Positions 24,739 through 33,965 are shown, counted from the stretch's first letter. The stretch is 64,000 nt of DNA from Psychromicrobium silvestre (GCF_013408295.1 NZ_JACBYQ010000002.1:1364001-1428000), one strand, 5' to 3'. The notes: generated from the sequence alone by a model not told the origin. Program-made: numbers and translations.

Positions 24739-25950
24739 GTGAGTTCGACACCCGATCAAGCCAGCCAATCTCGGAAGCCCTTGGTGGTGCTTATCGCGGC
24801 CGATACCTACCCGCCGGACGTCAATGGCGCAGCCCAGTTCTGTTACCGGCTGGCCAAGGGCATGGGTGCTCGCGGACACGAGATGCATGTGCTGGCCGCC
24901 CGTAACGACACCGGGCCGAGCTTCACCGAGCTGCGTCCGGAAGCGCAAGTCCATCGGCTCCGTTCACACTCGATTTTCACTCACCCGACCTACCGGCTGT
25001 GCTACCCCTGGGAGATCAAGCGTGAGATCGCGTTGCTCTTCGACCGGGTAAAGCCCGACGTCGTACACATTCAGTGCCACTACATGATCGGCAAGGCGAC
25101 CATTGAGGAAGCCGTGCGCCGGGGCATCCGAGTGATCGCCACCAACCACTTCATGCCGGAGAACCTGAACCCCTTCCTGCCCTTCCCCGATTGGTTCTTG
25201 AAGATCGTGGCCAAGAACTCTTGGCGCGATATGGGCAAGGTGATGGGTAAGGCGGCTGTGGTGACCACGCCCACGCCGCTCGCAGCCAAGGCAATGCACG
25301 ATCACGCCTTCCTGCGTAAGGTGCTCCCGGTCTCCAACGGCATCGATGCAGCCGCCTACCAGGCCGCGGAAGACGAGCAGATCACCCGTTACGATTACCC
25401 CACGGTGCTCTTCGCCGGCCGGTTGGCAGAGGAGAAGCACGTCGATGTGCTCATCGACGCGCTGGCCAAGGTGCCCGCCGAGCTGAATGCACATTTGGAG
25501 ATCGTCGGTGGCGGCGAGTTCAGGCCGATGCTGGAGGAACAAGTAAGTCGATTAGGGCTGACGGACCGAGTTCGCTTTCTGGGTTTTGCCCCGGACGAGG
25601 AACTCCGCGAAGCCTATATTCGGGCTGCCGTTTTCGTCCAGCCCGGTACCGCAGAGCTGCAATCACTGGTCTCATTGGAAGCGGCGAGTGCTTCCACGCC
25701 CTTGGTGCTGGCCAATGCCATGGCCTTGCCGCATCTGATCGACGAAGAGAAGAATGGCTTCCTCTTTGAGCCCGGGAACAGTGCTGATCTGGCCGAGAAG
25801 CTCACTCGGATCCTCTCCCTGCCTCGGGCAGATCAAGAAGTGATGGGAGCGGCCAGCCGGGCGGTAGCAGACCGGCATGGCATCGAGGCCACCCTGAAGA
25901 CCTTCGAAGACCTCTACTATGGGGCGAGCTACGAGGACAAAATCGTCTAG
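24739..25950 (+). CDS. Glycosyltransferase family 4
   Basis: 403 residues, GTG start. The N-terminal Rossmann domain begins VVLIAADTYPPDVNGAAQFCYRLAKGM and contains VVHIQCH and TNHFMPENLNPFLPFP. The C-terminal domain has VLFAGRLAEEKHVDVLIDAL, the nucleotide-sugar binding region, and the EX7E motif in TAELQSLVSLEAAS. The HFMPEN stretch is seen in diacylglycerol or phosphatidylinositol glycosyltransferases, so a membrane glycolipid is the likely acceptor. It follows the DMT transporter by 46 bp. Confidence 0.85.
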   Translation: MSSTPDQASQSRKPLVVLIAADTYPPDVNGAAQFCYRLAKGMGARGHEMHVLAARNDTGPSFTELRPEAQVHRLRSHSIFTHPTYRLCYPWEIKREIALLFDRVKPDVVHIQCHYMIGKATIEEAVRRGIRVIATNHFMPENLNPFLPFPDWFLKIVAKNSWRDMGKVMGKAAVVTTPTPLAAKAMHDHAFLRKVLPVSNGIDAAAYQAAEDEQITRYDYPTVLFAGRLAEEKHVDVLIDALAKVPAELNAHLEIVGGGEFRPMLEEQVSRLGLTDRVRFLGFAPDEELREAYIRAAVFVQPGTAELQSLVSLEAASASTPLVLANAMALPHLIDEEKNGFLFEPGNSADLAEKLTRILSLPRADQEVMGAASRAVADRHGIEATLKTFEDLYYGASYEDKIV

Positions 25951-26065
25951 GTTCGGTCGCAGCGACTGCCGCCAGCCTGATGGTAAGCGGCTAGAGTTTC
26001 TGTCGATTTCTACTAAGATGGCACAGTTGAACTTTTCACGATCTACATCGTGAGAGTCAACGCAC

Positions 26066-26140
<75 letters not shown>

Positions 26141-26142
<2 letters not shown>

Positions 26143-26194
26143 AAAGCCGTGGGTCAGCAGCGTTTCTTTCGCGACTGGCTTACGGTTTTTATTT
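26141..26194 (+). terminator. Weak terminator-like structure after tRNA
   Basis: AAAAGCCGT pairs with ACGGTTTTT across a 34-base loop that itself has a partial stem. It overlaps the stop of the YunG-like gene at 26189 and could serve both directions. Confidence 0.35.
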
Positions 26195-26590
26195 GTCTTG
26201 GTGGGCTATGCCGAGCGCGGCGAAGACCCTGGAATGAAGTAGCTGATATTCGGCGCGGTGCGCTCGCGGCCCTTCGGGTGGTCGTACGACGATTCGAGGT
26301 GTTCCGATGATTCGATCGGCTGAGAATTGCTCCCTGGTGAGATCTATTTCTACTTCACTAAGCCGATTCCAATAATGCACCTCCGCGGCTTCCTCGCCAC
26401 CTGTCACCTCGGCGAGTAAGAGATCTCCACCGAGGAGGTCCTGGACTACTAAAGCCGTTGGTCCACACTGACCATGCGCAGGATTTCCGGGGGTCCACCG
26501 AGCCAGTGACTTTGCGTCCAGGCAGGTGGTTTCATTGCTCCAGGAGGCGCGGAAAGCCTCTTCGATTTCAGCAAATGTCCACGTCGTCAT
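26189..26590 (-). CDS. YunG-like hypothetical protein
   Basis: 133 residues from ATG 26590 (MTTWTFAEIEEAFRASW), behind AGGGTGG; a longer frame to 26620 lacks a ribosome site. The pattern GNPAHGQCGPTALVVQDLLGGDLL followed by VHYWNRL and DLTREQF is characteristic of YunG-family proteins, with the Cys and downstream His resembling a papain-like arrangement. No function is established. Convergent with the tRNA. Confidence 0.75.
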   Translation of the reverse strand: MTTWTFAEIEEAFRASWSNETTCLDAKSLARWTPGNPAHGQCGPTALVVQDLLGGDLLLAEVTGGEEAAEVHYWNRLSEVEIDLTREQFSADRIIGTPRIVVRPPEGPRAHRAEYQLLHSRVFAALGIAHQDK

Positions 26591-26765
26591 GGTTGCCACC
26601 CTATTCCTGTCCGCCGACAAATAGTGCTCAGTTAGTCTCCACGCCGAGAGCGCCTAGGGGCAACTCCGAGGATACTCGATGATCCTTATGACCAACGGTG
26701 GCGAGAAGGCGGGATAACTCCGGCGGAGCACGGGGCTCAAGCGCTTTACCGGGGACGAGATCTGA

Positions 26766-26791
26766 GATAGGTTACTTCTGAGTAACCTATC
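26766..26791. promoter_or_regulatory. Operator-like inverted repeat before the acyl-CoA dehydrogenase
   Basis: Arms GATAGGTTAC and GTAACCTATC are perfect 10-bp inverts around a 6-base spacer, ending 21 bp before the ATG at 26813. Size and symmetry suit a TetR- or GntR-type dimer. No regulator gene is adjacent. Confidence 0.65.
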
Positions 26792-26812
26792 TTTCTTTTG
26801 CAAAGGATCGTT

Positions 26813-28003
26813 ATGTCCAAGAGTGCTGTAGATGTGAACAACCTGCCCTATGCCGATGGCGATTTCTACTCCTTCGAGCAATTGCTCACTGATGGGGAAC
26901 GCGAGCGTTTGCAGCAGATCCGGGACTTCCTGGCTAAAGAGGTTAAGCCGATTGCGGTTGACTACTGGAATCGTGCGGAATTCCCGATGGACCTGATCCC
27001 CAAGCTAGCCGAGTTGGACGTGATGAGTCCGGTGCGTCGGCAGGGATATAGCAATCTCTTTGCCGGTCTGGTGCACGCTGAGTTCACCCGAGCGGATACC
27101 TCCATTGCCACCTTCATGGGCGTTCACGACGGCTTGTTCACCGGATCAATCGAAGCTCTCGCCTCCGAAGAGCAGAAGGCTGAATGGCTTCCGGATATCT
27201 ACTCTCTGAAGAAGATCGGGGCCTTCGGCTTGACCGAACCCCTGGGTGGCTCCGATGTGGCAGGTGGCACCCGGACTACCGCACGTAAGGAGGGTGGAAA
27301 GTGGATCCTCAACGGCGCTAAGCGTTGGATCGGTAATGCCACCTTCTCCGACTGGGTTGTCATCTACGCCCGCGATGAAGCTGATAATCAGGTCAAAGCC
27401 TTCCTGGTAGATACCGCCTCCGAGGGATATACCGCGACGAAGATTGAGAATAAGATCGCCCTGCGCAGCGTGCAGAACGCGGACATCACCTTGGAAAATG
27501 TGGTGGTACCGGAGGAGTTCAAGCTGGCGCACGGCAATTCTTTTAGGGACACCAATAAGGTGCTCAAGGTGACCCGTTTGGCGGTGGCTTGGCAGGCTGT
27601 GGGCCAGCAGTTGGCGACCTTCGACGTGGCTCGCCGCTACGCCGTCGAGCGTATTCAATTCGGTCGTCCGCTGGCCTCTTTCCAATTGGTGCAGGATCAG
27701 TTGGTACAGATCCTCGGCAACACCGTAGCCTCGATGTCCATGATGGTACGGCTCTCGCAGCTCGAAGATCTGGGTCAGGCTAAGGATGAGCAATCGGCTT
27801 TGGCGAAGGCTTACACCACCGCACGGATGCGTGAATCCGTGGCGCTGGGGCGCAGTATTCTGGGCGGCAACGGTATTGTCACCGACTACGAGATGGCTAA
27901 GATCTTCTCCGATGCGGAAGCTATCTACTCCTACGAGGGCACCTACGAGATCAACTCCTTGGTGACGGCGAGAGCGATCACCGGGATTTCCGCTATCGTC
28001 TGA
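26813..28003 (+). CDS. Acyl-CoA dehydrogenase, glutaryl-CoA dehydrogenase-like
   Basis: 396 residues from ATG 26813 behind AAAGGA. Flavin-binding signatures are present: [16 protein letters not shown] and [18 protein letters not shown]. The catalytic Glu lies in [20 protein letters not shown], the ending typical of the glutaryl-CoA dehydrogenase subgroup, and [15 protein letters not shown] also fits. True glutaryl-CoA dehydrogenases decarboxylate glutaryl-CoA to crotonyl-CoA; related enzymes oxidise other short acyl-CoAs. It is monocistronic behind a strong palindromic operator, so it is probably induced by its substrate. The antisense strand is open over most of the gene (see the M23-like entry). 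Confidence 0.9.
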   Translation: MSKSAVDVNNLPYADGDFYSFEQLLTDGERERLQQIRDFLAKEVKPIAVDYWNRAEFPMDLIPKLAELDVMSPVRRQGYSNLFAGLVHAEFTRADTSIATFMGVHDGLFTGSIEALASEEQKAEWLPDIYSLKKIGAFGLTEPLGGSDVAGGTRTTARKEGGKWILNGAKRWIGNATFSDWVVIYARDEADNQVKAFLVDTASEGYTATKIENKIALRSVQNADITLENVVVPEEFKLAHGNSFRDTNKVLKVTRLAVAWQAVGQQLATFDVARRYAVERIQFGRPLASFQLVQDQLVQILGNTVASMSMMVRLSQLEDLGQAKDEQSALAKAYTTARMRESVALGRSILGGNGIVTDYEMAKIFSDAEAIYSYEGTYEINSLVTARAITGISAIV

Positions 28004-28648
28004 TGTCCTTGCTCCTCCGGCGGGCGTCAAAGCTGCGTCCGCCGGGCCGAGCGGGAGCAGCACCGAAGGGCGCCTGTCACCCAGGAAGATCAGGGGATTC
28101 AGATAAACCTCCCCGCGGCGGACGCCCCAATGCAGGCAACTAGCTGGTGCGCAATGCCCACCGGTCGCCTTGGGCCCACCGGCCGCACTGGCGCTTAGAA
28201 CCCCGATGAGCTGACCGCGAGTCACTCGTTCGCCTTCGTGGAGCTTACTGTCTACCGGTTCGAAACTGCTCCGCAAGCCGCCACCGTGATCTATGGTCAG
28301 CACGTTTCGATCCACCACCCAGCCCACGAAGATGACCGTACCGTCAGCGGGGGAATACACCTTGGTTCCCGGACTCGCAGCTAAATCCACGCCGCGATGA
28401 CCTGCGAGCCACGGTTGCGCGGTTGGCTCGAAGCCTCTCAACACGGTTGCTCGCGGTTGTATTGGCCAGCTCCATGAGGCGTTACTCGCAGCGAGGGCTG
28501 CTCGCGGTGGCGCGGGCAGCAGGGCTGAGACTAGAGCCAGGATTGCTAGCAGGAAGAAGGCAGTCTGCAGGATTGGTGGTGGACGCCAGCGACTTTTGAC
28601 TGGTGGAAGAACCGGCAGAGGTAGCGGTGCTGGGGGAGAGTTGAACAC
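27146..28648 (-). CDS. M23-like (LytM) secreted protein; 3' end uncertain
   Basis: The real protein is the first about 200-210 residues (28648 to about 28010): Pro-rich start, membrane/signal helix (about 29-50), then an M23 domain with [21 protein letters not shown]. Zinc ligands His and Asp (HRGVD) and the final His (LHWGVRRG) are present. The HxH pair reads Cys-Leu-His and the GHL motif is absent, so two catalytic His are missing; many actinobacterial relatives share this. After [10 protein letters not shown] no stop occurs and the frame runs 858 bp antisense through the acyl-CoA dehydrogenase gene. A one-base shift near 28030 would stop at once ([14 protein letters not shown]). The only start is GTG 28648. 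Likely a wall-associated, non-catalytic or altered endopeptidase. Confidence 0.6.
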   Translation of the reverse strand: MFNSPPAPLPLPVLPPVKSRWRPPPILQTAFFLLAILALVSALLPAPPRAALAASNASWSWPIQPRATVLRGFEPTAQPWLAGHRGVDLAASPGTKVYSPADGTVIFVGWVVDRNVLTIDHGGGLRSSFEPVDSKLHEGERVTRGQLIGVLSASAAGGPKATGGHCAPASCLHWGVRRGEVYLNPLIFLGDRRPSVLLPLGPADAALTPAGGARTSDDSGNPGDRSRRHQGVDLVGALVGVDSFRIGEDLSHLVVGDNTVAAQNTAPQRHGFTHPCGGVSLRQSRLLILSLTQIFELREPYHHGHRGYGVAEDLYQLILHQLERGQRTTELNTLDGVAASHVEGRQLLAHSLPSHRQTGHLEHLIGVPKRIAVRQLELLRYHHIFQGDVRVLHAAQGDLILNLRRGISLGGGIYQEGFDLIISFIAGVDDNPVGEGGITDPTLSAVEDPLSTLLTCGSPGATCHIGATQGFGQAEGPDLLQRVDIRKPFSLLLFGGESFD

Positions 28649-28997
28649 CCTCCCAGATTTTTACAGTTCCGCTGCGCTGACTAGTACGGAATCGTGCAAT
28701 GTGGGGAAAGCGCTCCTAAGGACTACTTGTGCAGGAGAAGTTGGCGGCTCGGGCCGTCGCCGAGACCACGCTGCGGGAGCTGGTGACCTTGTGCCTTGCT
28801 GTACACTAATACCAGCAGGGCGTCTGGGGTCTTCCCAAGGTGCGCTGACTACGCGTGCCCATCTCCGCAATCATCAGGTTACAGCGATGAGCGGGTTGAC
28901 GCCCCACGGTCCCTCGGAGCTAGCAATGGTTTTGAAGGAAAAGGGCGCCTCCTGGGCACTAGGAATAACCGTAAATTCAACTCTAAGGAGCGTCGGC
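28649..28997 (+). other. 349-bp leader/promoter region of rpsB
   Basis: Between the M23-like gene and rpsB. The frame is open upstream of rpsB but not protein-like. A long rpsB leader is common, but I find no convincing -35/-10 pair or conserved hairpin; TACACT at 28802-28807 is a possible -10. Confidence 0.3.
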
Positions 28998-29939
28998 ATG
29001 CCCGTCGTCACTATGCGCCAGATGCTAGACAGCGGCGTACATTTCGGTCACCAGACCCGTCGTTGGAACCCGAAGATGAAGCGATTCATCCTCACCGAGC
29101 GCAACGGCATCTACATCATTGACCTGCAGCAGTCGCTGTCCTATATCGACCGGGCTTTCGAGTTCGTCAAGGCCACTGTTGCCCACGGCGGCACCGTGCT
29201 GTTCGTCGGCACCAAGAAGCAGGCTCAGGAAGCCATTGCCGAGCAGGCTACTCGCGTGGGCCAGCCCTACGTTAATCACCGCTGGCTCGGCGGTATGCTG
29301 ACCAACTTCCAGACCGTGGCCAAGCGGATCCAGCGGATGAAGGAACTCGAAGAGATCAACTTCGAAGACGTCGCCGCCTCCGGTCACACCAAGAAGGAAC
29401 TCCTGCTGCTCAAGCGTGAGCTGACCAAGCTGGAAGCCAACCTGGGCGGTATCCGCAATTTGACCAAGGTCCCCTCGGTGATCTGGATCGTGGACACCAA
29501 GAAGGAACACCTCGCCATTGACGAGGCTAAGAAGCTGAACCTCCCGGTGGTCGCCATCTTGGATACCAACTGTGATCCCGATGAGGTTGATTTCCCGATC
29601 CCGGGTAACGATGACGCGATCCGCTCCGTCAACTTGCTGACCCGCGTGGTTGCTGACGCCGTGGCCGAGGGCTTGATTGCCCGTAACTCCAAGGCAACTG
29701 GCACCGATGAGGGAACCGCCGCTGCCGAGCCGATGGCTGAGTGGGAGCGCGAGCTGCTCGAAGGCCACGCCGCCGCACAGAGCGAGTCCGAGGCGATTCC
29801 CGCTGAGGAAGCCGCCGAGGTCATCACCGGAACCGAAGCCGAGAAGGCCGCCGAGGTATTTACCGAGGAAGCTGCTGCTCCTGCCGAAGAGGCCGTTGCT
29901 GAGGAAGCTGCTGCCGAAGAAGGCACCGAAAGCAAGTAA
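28998..29939 (+). CDS. rpsB: 30S ribosomal protein S2
   Basis: 313 residues from ATG 28998 behind AAGGAG ([25 protein letters not shown]). The S2 core ([48 protein letters not shown]) spans about 1-232. Beyond it is a roughly 80-residue Ala/Glu-rich tail ([28 protein letters not shown]) that is absent from E. coli S2 but common in Micrococcaceae. S2 binds the small-subunit body near S1 and is needed for initiation. tsf follows after a terminator-like hairpin. Confidence 0.97.
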   Translation: MPVVTMRQMLDSGVHFGHQTRRWNPKMKRFILTERNGIYIIDLQQSLSYIDRAFEFVKATVAHGGTVLFVGTKKQAQEAIAEQATRVGQPYVNHRWLGGMLTNFQTVAKRIQRMKELEEINFEDVAASGHTKKELLLLKRELTKLEANLGGIRNLTKVPSVIWIVDTKKEHLAIDEAKKLNLPVVAILDTNCDPDEVDFPIPGNDDAIRSVNLLTRVVADAVAEGLIARNSKATGTDEGTAAAEPMAEWERELLEGHAAAQSESEAIPAEEAAEVITGTEAEKAAEVFTEEAAAPAEEAVAEEAAAEEGTESK

Positions 29940-29953
29940 TTTTGCTGCGGGAT

Positions 29954-30006
29954 GCTGCCGGAATGCTAGCCAAGCCTCAACGGCCGTTGGTGTTCCGGCA
30001 GTTTTC
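29954..30006 (+). terminator. Terminator/attenuator between rpsB and tsf
   Basis: CTGCCGGAA (29955-29963) pairs with TTCCGGCAG (29993-30001), followed by TTTTCTG; the loop contains a self-paired CAACGGCCGTTG. Partial termination here would set the S2 to EF-Ts ratio. Confidence 0.6.
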
Positions 30007-30043
30007 TGCCCGAAACTTATTCACCCATAACTGAGGAGTTCAT

Positions 30044-30880
30044 ATGGCGAACTACACCGCCGCTGATATCAAAGCTCTCCGCGAGCGCACAGGCGCTGGC
30101 ATGATGGACGTCAAGAAGGCCCTGGACGAGGCGAACGGCGACGCCGAAAAGGCGCTCGAACTGATTCGCATCAAGGGACTCAAGGGCGCCACCAAGCGTG
30201 AAGGCCGTTCCACCGCCGAAGGCCTGGTTGCCGCTACCGTCAATGACGGCGTCGGCGTCATGGTCGAGGTCAACTGCGAGACCGACTTCGTAGCCAAGGC
30301 TGCTCCCTTTATCGAGTTCTCGAACAAGGTTCTGGCTGCTGCTGTGGCTTCGGGTGCCGAAGACGTCGATAGCTTGCTGACCGCCGAGGTGGAAGGCAAG
30401 CCGCTTTCCGAATTGGTGATCGAAGCTGGCGCGCTGCTGGGTGAGAAGGTCGCCGTCCGCCGCCTGGCACGGGTAACCGGTGCCGTGGTTGATGCTTACC
30501 TGCACAAGACCTCGAAGGATCTGCCCGCTCAGGTTGGCGTGCTCTTCGCCGTCGAGGGTGCTGGTGACGAGGCTGCTGTTGCTGCACACGATGTTGCCGT
30601 GCACATCGCCGCTTACAGCCCGAACTACCTGACCCGTGAAGAGGTGCCCGCCGAACTCGTTGATAGCGAGCGCCGGATTGCGGATGAGACCGCTCGTGCC
30701 GAGGGCAAGCCCGAGGCTGCCCTGACCAAGATCGTGGAAGGTCGTTTGACCGGCTTCTTCAAGGAGAATGTGCTGCTGGATCAGCCCTTCGCCAAGGATG
30801 CCAAGAAGAGCATCGCTCAGGTGCTAGAAGAGGCCAAGGCGACTCCGGTTGCTTTCGCTCGCTTCCGCGTAGGCGCCTAA
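30044..30880 (+). CDS. tsf: Elongation factor Ts
   Basis: 278 residues behind TGAGGAG. The N-terminal UBA-like domain (YTAADIKALRERTGAGMMDVKKAL) is followed by the EF-Tu contact motif NCETDFVAKAAPF, then the paired core subdomains (EAGALLGEKVAVRRLARV; GRLTGFFKENVLLDQPFAKD). It is the guanine-nucleotide exchange factor for EF-Tu. Normal length. A strong terminator follows; pyrH, usually next, is displaced by an inserted phzF/lysR block. Confidence 0.97.
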   Translation: MANYTAADIKALRERTGAGMMDVKKALDEANGDAEKALELIRIKGLKGATKREGRSTAEGLVAATVNDGVGVMVEVNCETDFVAKAAPFIEFSNKVLAAAVASGAEDVDSLLTAEVEGKPLSELVIEAGALLGEKVAVRRLARVTGAVVDAYLHKTSKDLPAQVGVLFAVEGAGDEAAVAAHDVAVHIAAYSPNYLTREEVPAELVDSERRIADETARAEGKPEAALTKIVEGRLTGFFKENVLLDQPFAKDAKKSIAQVLEEAKATPVAFARFRVGA

Positions 30881-30890
30881 GTTTCCTTCA

Positions 30891-30936
30891 AAAGGCCCCC
30901 GGAACGACCCTCTTGGGTCGTTCCTGGGGCCTTTTT
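30891..30936 (+). terminator. Strong intrinsic terminator after tsf
   Basis: AAAGGCCCC and GGAACGACCC pair with GGGTCGTTCC and GGGGCCTTT around TCTT, with one mismatch, followed by TTTTTG. Confidence 0.92.
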
Positions 30937-30973
30937 GTTCTACTCAGCCTTGTTCTGCCCAGCCTGCGCCTGC

Positions 30974-31849
30974 TCAGCCCGTGGTGATGATGGGGGAAGC
31001 AAGGCCGGTGACCCGCACACCAGCTTCGCCGGGGCGTAAATCAACGAGTAATCTGCTGGGCCTGCCCATCTCTTCGCCTTGCAGAATGGTGAACTGGCTG
31101 GCTGCTTCGGTCAGCTTCAGTGCGCGCAGATAGCCGCCAAATGCTGCGGCGGCGGCACCGGTTGCCGGATCCTCGATAATCCCGCCGGGTGGGAAGGGAT
31201 TACGGGAGTGGAACAGGGCGGGGCTTTCCGCCCAGACCAGTTGGAGCGTCGTCCAGTCCTGAGCCGACATCAGTTCCGAAAGGGCGGCGTAGTCATAGTC
31301 GAGGGCCGCTAGCCGTGCTCGGCTAGCTACCACCAGGACTAGATGTTGGGCACCTGCATAGGCGACTCGTGGTGGATATCGAGGATCTAAATCGGCCTCA
31401 GCCCAGCCGAGGCTCCGTAAGGCGGCAGCTAAGACGGTCGGTGCCACGGGGTCAATCCGGCTCGGAACGCTCCGCAAAGTGGCGCTGATGCCTTCCGGGG
31501 TGAGTGCAGTTTCGACGGCGACGGGCCCGGCTAGGGTGCTGAAGTCGAGTAATCCAGGGCTTCGTAGTTCCGCTAGGGCGACCGCGGTGGCGATAGTTGC
31601 ATGGCCGCAGAAGGGCACCTCGGCCTTCGGGCTGAAGTAGCGGACCCGGTAATGATCGGGTGCCTCGCCTTGTTCCACAAAGGCGGTCTCCGAGTAGCCG
31701 ACCTCGTTCGCTAAAGCCAGCCGCGCCCCGGCGTCGAGCGCCTCAGCATTGAGTACCACTCCGGCGGGGTTGCCGCCCTGACCGTGATCGGTGAACGCCG
31801 AATAGCGCTTTAGCTGATGCCGAGTATCGCTTATCGAACCTTCTTCCAA
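30974..31849 (-). CDS. PhzF-family isomerase/epimerase
   Basis: 291 residues with the PhzF fold: AFTDHGQGGNPAGVVL at the N-terminus, the catalytic-Glu region VGYSETAFVEQ, CGHATIATAVAL, and the C-terminal-half GIIEDPATGAAAAAFGGYL. PhzF enzymes catalyse proton shifts in small-molecule metabolism; most are of unknown substrate. The only start in frame with full length is TTG 31849, which overlaps the upstream 63-aa gene by 19 bp, so expression is probably coupled. A LysR gene lies divergent 255 bp upstream and is the likely regulator. Confidence 0.87.
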   Translation of the reverse strand: MEEGSISDTRHQLKRYSAFTDHGQGGNPAGVVLNAEALDAGARLALANEVGYSETAFVEQGEAPDHYRVRYFSPKAEVPFCGHATIATAVALAELRSPGLLDFSTLAGPVAVETALTPEGISATLRSVPSRIDPVAPTVLAAALRSLGWAEADLDPRYPPRVAYAGAQHLVLVVASRARLAALDYDYAALSELMSAQDWTTLQLVWAESPALFHSRNPFPPGGIIEDPATGAAAAAFGGYLRALKLTEAASQFTILQGEEMGRPSRLLVDLRPGEAGVRVTGLASPIITTG

Positions 31850-32022
31850 GGTTTCCCGGTGTGGGCATTGTCCTGATGTTGCTGCACCGCCTGCAAATCG
31901 TGCGAGATGCGGGCATAATCCCGATCCGAAGGGGTCTGGCCGCCGAGTGGGAAGCCCGCATTGCCTTGGCTAAGCGTTAACCTGCGAGCCTGAGAGCGAA
32001 ACCAGTGTTGAAAAGTTTTCAT
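31831..32022 (-). CDS. Small hypothetical basic protein
   Basis: 63 residues from ATG 32022 (MKTFQHWFRSQARRLTLSQG). Soluble, no membrane helix, with a basic C-terminus (HTGKPWKKVR). Its stop lies 19 bp inside the phzF start. It sits between phzF and the divergent LysR gene, in the position of the first gene of the regulated operon. Not recognised as a family; the composition looks like real protein. Confidence 0.55.
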   Translation of the reverse strand: MKTFQHWFRSQARRLTLSQGNAGFPLGGQTPSDRDYARISHDLQAVQQHQDNAHTGKPWKKVR

Positions 32023-32103
32023 ACTTCATGCTGAGGGGCAACAATACTTCAGCACAAGCGATTGTTTCTATCTAACAGTTAAGCGTTGCTGTATGGTTAA
32101 GTC

Positions 32104-33012
32104 ATGCTTGATCCGCATCGGCTGCGTATTTTTCGCTCGGTTATCGCCAACGGTTCCATTCAGGCTGCCGCCAGCCAGCTTGGCTACACACCTTCGGCGG
32201 TGAGTCAGCAAGTGGCTCTGCTGCAGCGTGAGACCGGCCTGACCCTTTTTGAACGCTCCGGGCGGGGGATTGTGCCCACCTCCTACGGCAAGGCGCTGGC
32301 CGTGGAGAGCGACGAGGTAATAGCAAGTCTGAGTCGCTTGTCCGGTGTGGTTGCCGATCTGCGTGACGGCGTGACAGGTCGATTGACGATGGGCTACTTC
32401 GCTTCCGCCGGTTCGAGCTGGGTGCCCAGAATGGCTCGAAAGCTAATGGATGAATTCCCGCAGTTGAGGCTGGACTTGATTCTCAACGAATTCCCCGATG
32501 GTCAGCAGTCCATCCATCCCGATATCGATGTGATTGTGCAATCGCGCTACTACGAGCGGCCTCTTCCCACTGGGTATCGGCAACAACATCTCGCCGATGA
32601 CCCCTATGTAGCCGTGGTGCATCAAGAACATCCTTTTGCGGGGCGGGCAGCCGTATCGCTTGCCGAGCTAAGGGACGAAATCTGGGTGGATAACGACTTC
32701 GCGAATGGAATGTGCAGGCATGTCATCATGGGCGCGTGTGACGCCGCCGGATTTACGCCTCGGTTCCAGGTTCAGGCGCAGGACCACTTCACCGCTATTG
32801 CGTTCGTGGCCGAGGGAATCGGGGTTACCGTGCTGCCCGGGCTCGCGGCTCGGAAGTTGCCGCACACGGTGCGGGCTATTCCGGTGGTCGATCCGGAACC
32901 GGTACGGCAGATTTCGGTGCTCATCAAGGAATCGATAGTGCACCGACCGATCGGGCAGCGAGCTGTTGAACTCTTATTGCAGTGTGTTGCAACGCCGGAG
33001 GCCGCTCTATAG
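32104..33012 (+). CDS. LysR-family transcriptional regulator
   Basis: 302 residues. The N-terminal winged helix (MLDPHRLRIFRSVIANGSIQAAASQLGYTPSAVSQQVALLQRETG) is canonical LysR, followed by the effector-binding domain from about residue 92 (GRLTMGYFASAGSSWVPRM) and the late pattern FVAEGIGVTVLPGLA. It is divergent from the small-protein/phzF pair with an 81-bp shared promoter region, the usual layout for control of a neighbour. The whole block is inserted between tsf and pyrH. Confidence 0.92.
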   Translation: MLDPHRLRIFRSVIANGSIQAAASQLGYTPSAVSQQVALLQRETGLTLFERSGRGIVPTSYGKALAVESDEVIASLSRLSGVVADLRDGVTGRLTMGYFASAGSSWVPRMARKLMDEFPQLRLDLILNEFPDGQQSIHPDIDVIVQSRYYERPLPTGYRQQHLADDPYVAVVHQEHPFAGRAAVSLAELRDEIWVDNDFANGMCRHVIMGACDAAGFTPRFQVQAQDHFTAIAFVAEGIGVTVLPGLAARKLPHTVRAIPVVDPEPVRQISVLIKESIVHRPIGQRAVELLLQCVATPEAAL

Positions 33013-33161
33013 CCGTAAGTGGCTGCAAGTTGTTCCGTTGATCCACCCCGTTTTGACCGAAGCTTGCGGTCAACGCACAACCACGGTTCGCCCGGCGGGG
33101 TCGGAACACGATAATCTAGCTCAGGCCCTATAAGAGCATCGCGAGCCCCCGGGAAGGCGCT

Positions 33162-33920
33162 ATGGAGAGCACTGTTGGCACCGAGAACAGCAAAGAACCA
33201 CTGAACATTCCAGCCAAAACCAAGCGGCGGGTGCTTTTGAAGCTCTCCGGCGAGGTTTTCGGCGGCGGTAAATTAGGTGTCGATCCGGCGACCGTCCGGG
33301 GCATTGCGCAACAGATCGCGGCGACCGTTGACACCGTGGAGGTGGCCGTCGTCGTCGGTGGTGGAAACTTCTTCCGCGGCGCCGAACTTTCCCAATCCGG
33401 TATGGACCGCTCCCGGGCGGATTACATGGGCATGTTGGGTACCGTGATGAATTGTCTGGCGTTACAGGACTTCCTGGAACAGGCCGGAGTGGAAACCCGC
33501 GTGCAGAGCGCCATCACAATGGGGCAGGTGGCTGAAGCCTATATTCCCCGCCGCGCCATCCGACACCTCGAAAAGGGGCGGGTGGTGATCTTCGGTGCCG
33601 GTGCGGGCCTGCCCTACTTCTCCACCGATACGGTGGCGGCTCAGCGGGCGCTTGAGGTACACGCGGATATCGTCCTGATGGCTAAGAACGGGGTGGACGG
33701 TGTCTATACCGCCGATCCGAAGAAGGATCCGAGCGCCGTCAAACTGGAGCGATTGACCTATAACCAAGCCTTACAGCGCGATATCCGGGTATTGGACCAG
33801 ACCGCTTTCAGCCTCTGTAAGGACAATGATCTCTCCATGCTGGTCTTCGGGATGGAAGGCGATGGCAACGTCACCAAGGCAATCCGGGGCGAGAGCTTGG
33901 GAACCTTGGTCACCGCCTAG
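33162..33920 (+). CDS. pyrH: UMP kinase
   Basis: 252 residues. After a non-conserved N-terminus (about 20 residues) comes [14 protein letters not shown] (phosphate-binding), [11 protein letters not shown], the UMP-binding region [50 protein letters not shown] and [16 protein letters not shown]. It phosphorylates UMP to UDP and acts as a hexamer. ATG 33162; MAENT-type short starts further in are possible. Frr follows by 45 bp. Confidence 0.96.
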   Translation: MESTVGTENSKEPLNIPAKTKRRVLLKLSGEVFGGGKLGVDPATVRGIAQQIAATVDTVEVAVVVGGGNFFRGAELSQSGMDRSRADYMGMLGTVMNCLALQDFLEQAGVETRVQSAITMGQVAEAYIPRRAIRHLEKGRVVIFGAGAGLPYFSTDTVAAQRALEVHADIVLMAKNGVDGVYTADPKKDPSAVKLERLTYNQALQRDIRVLDQTAFSLCKDNDLSMLVFGMEGDGNVTKAIRGESLGTLVTA

Positions 33921-33965
33921 TAGCCGTAGTATGAATGTGAGCAGCTTTCAAACCAGGAGATATCA

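Noticed and set aside
29025-29768. 247-residue minus-strand frame opposite rpsB
   Set aside because: Fully antisense to a ribosomal protein gene; typical shadow frame in high-GC DNA.
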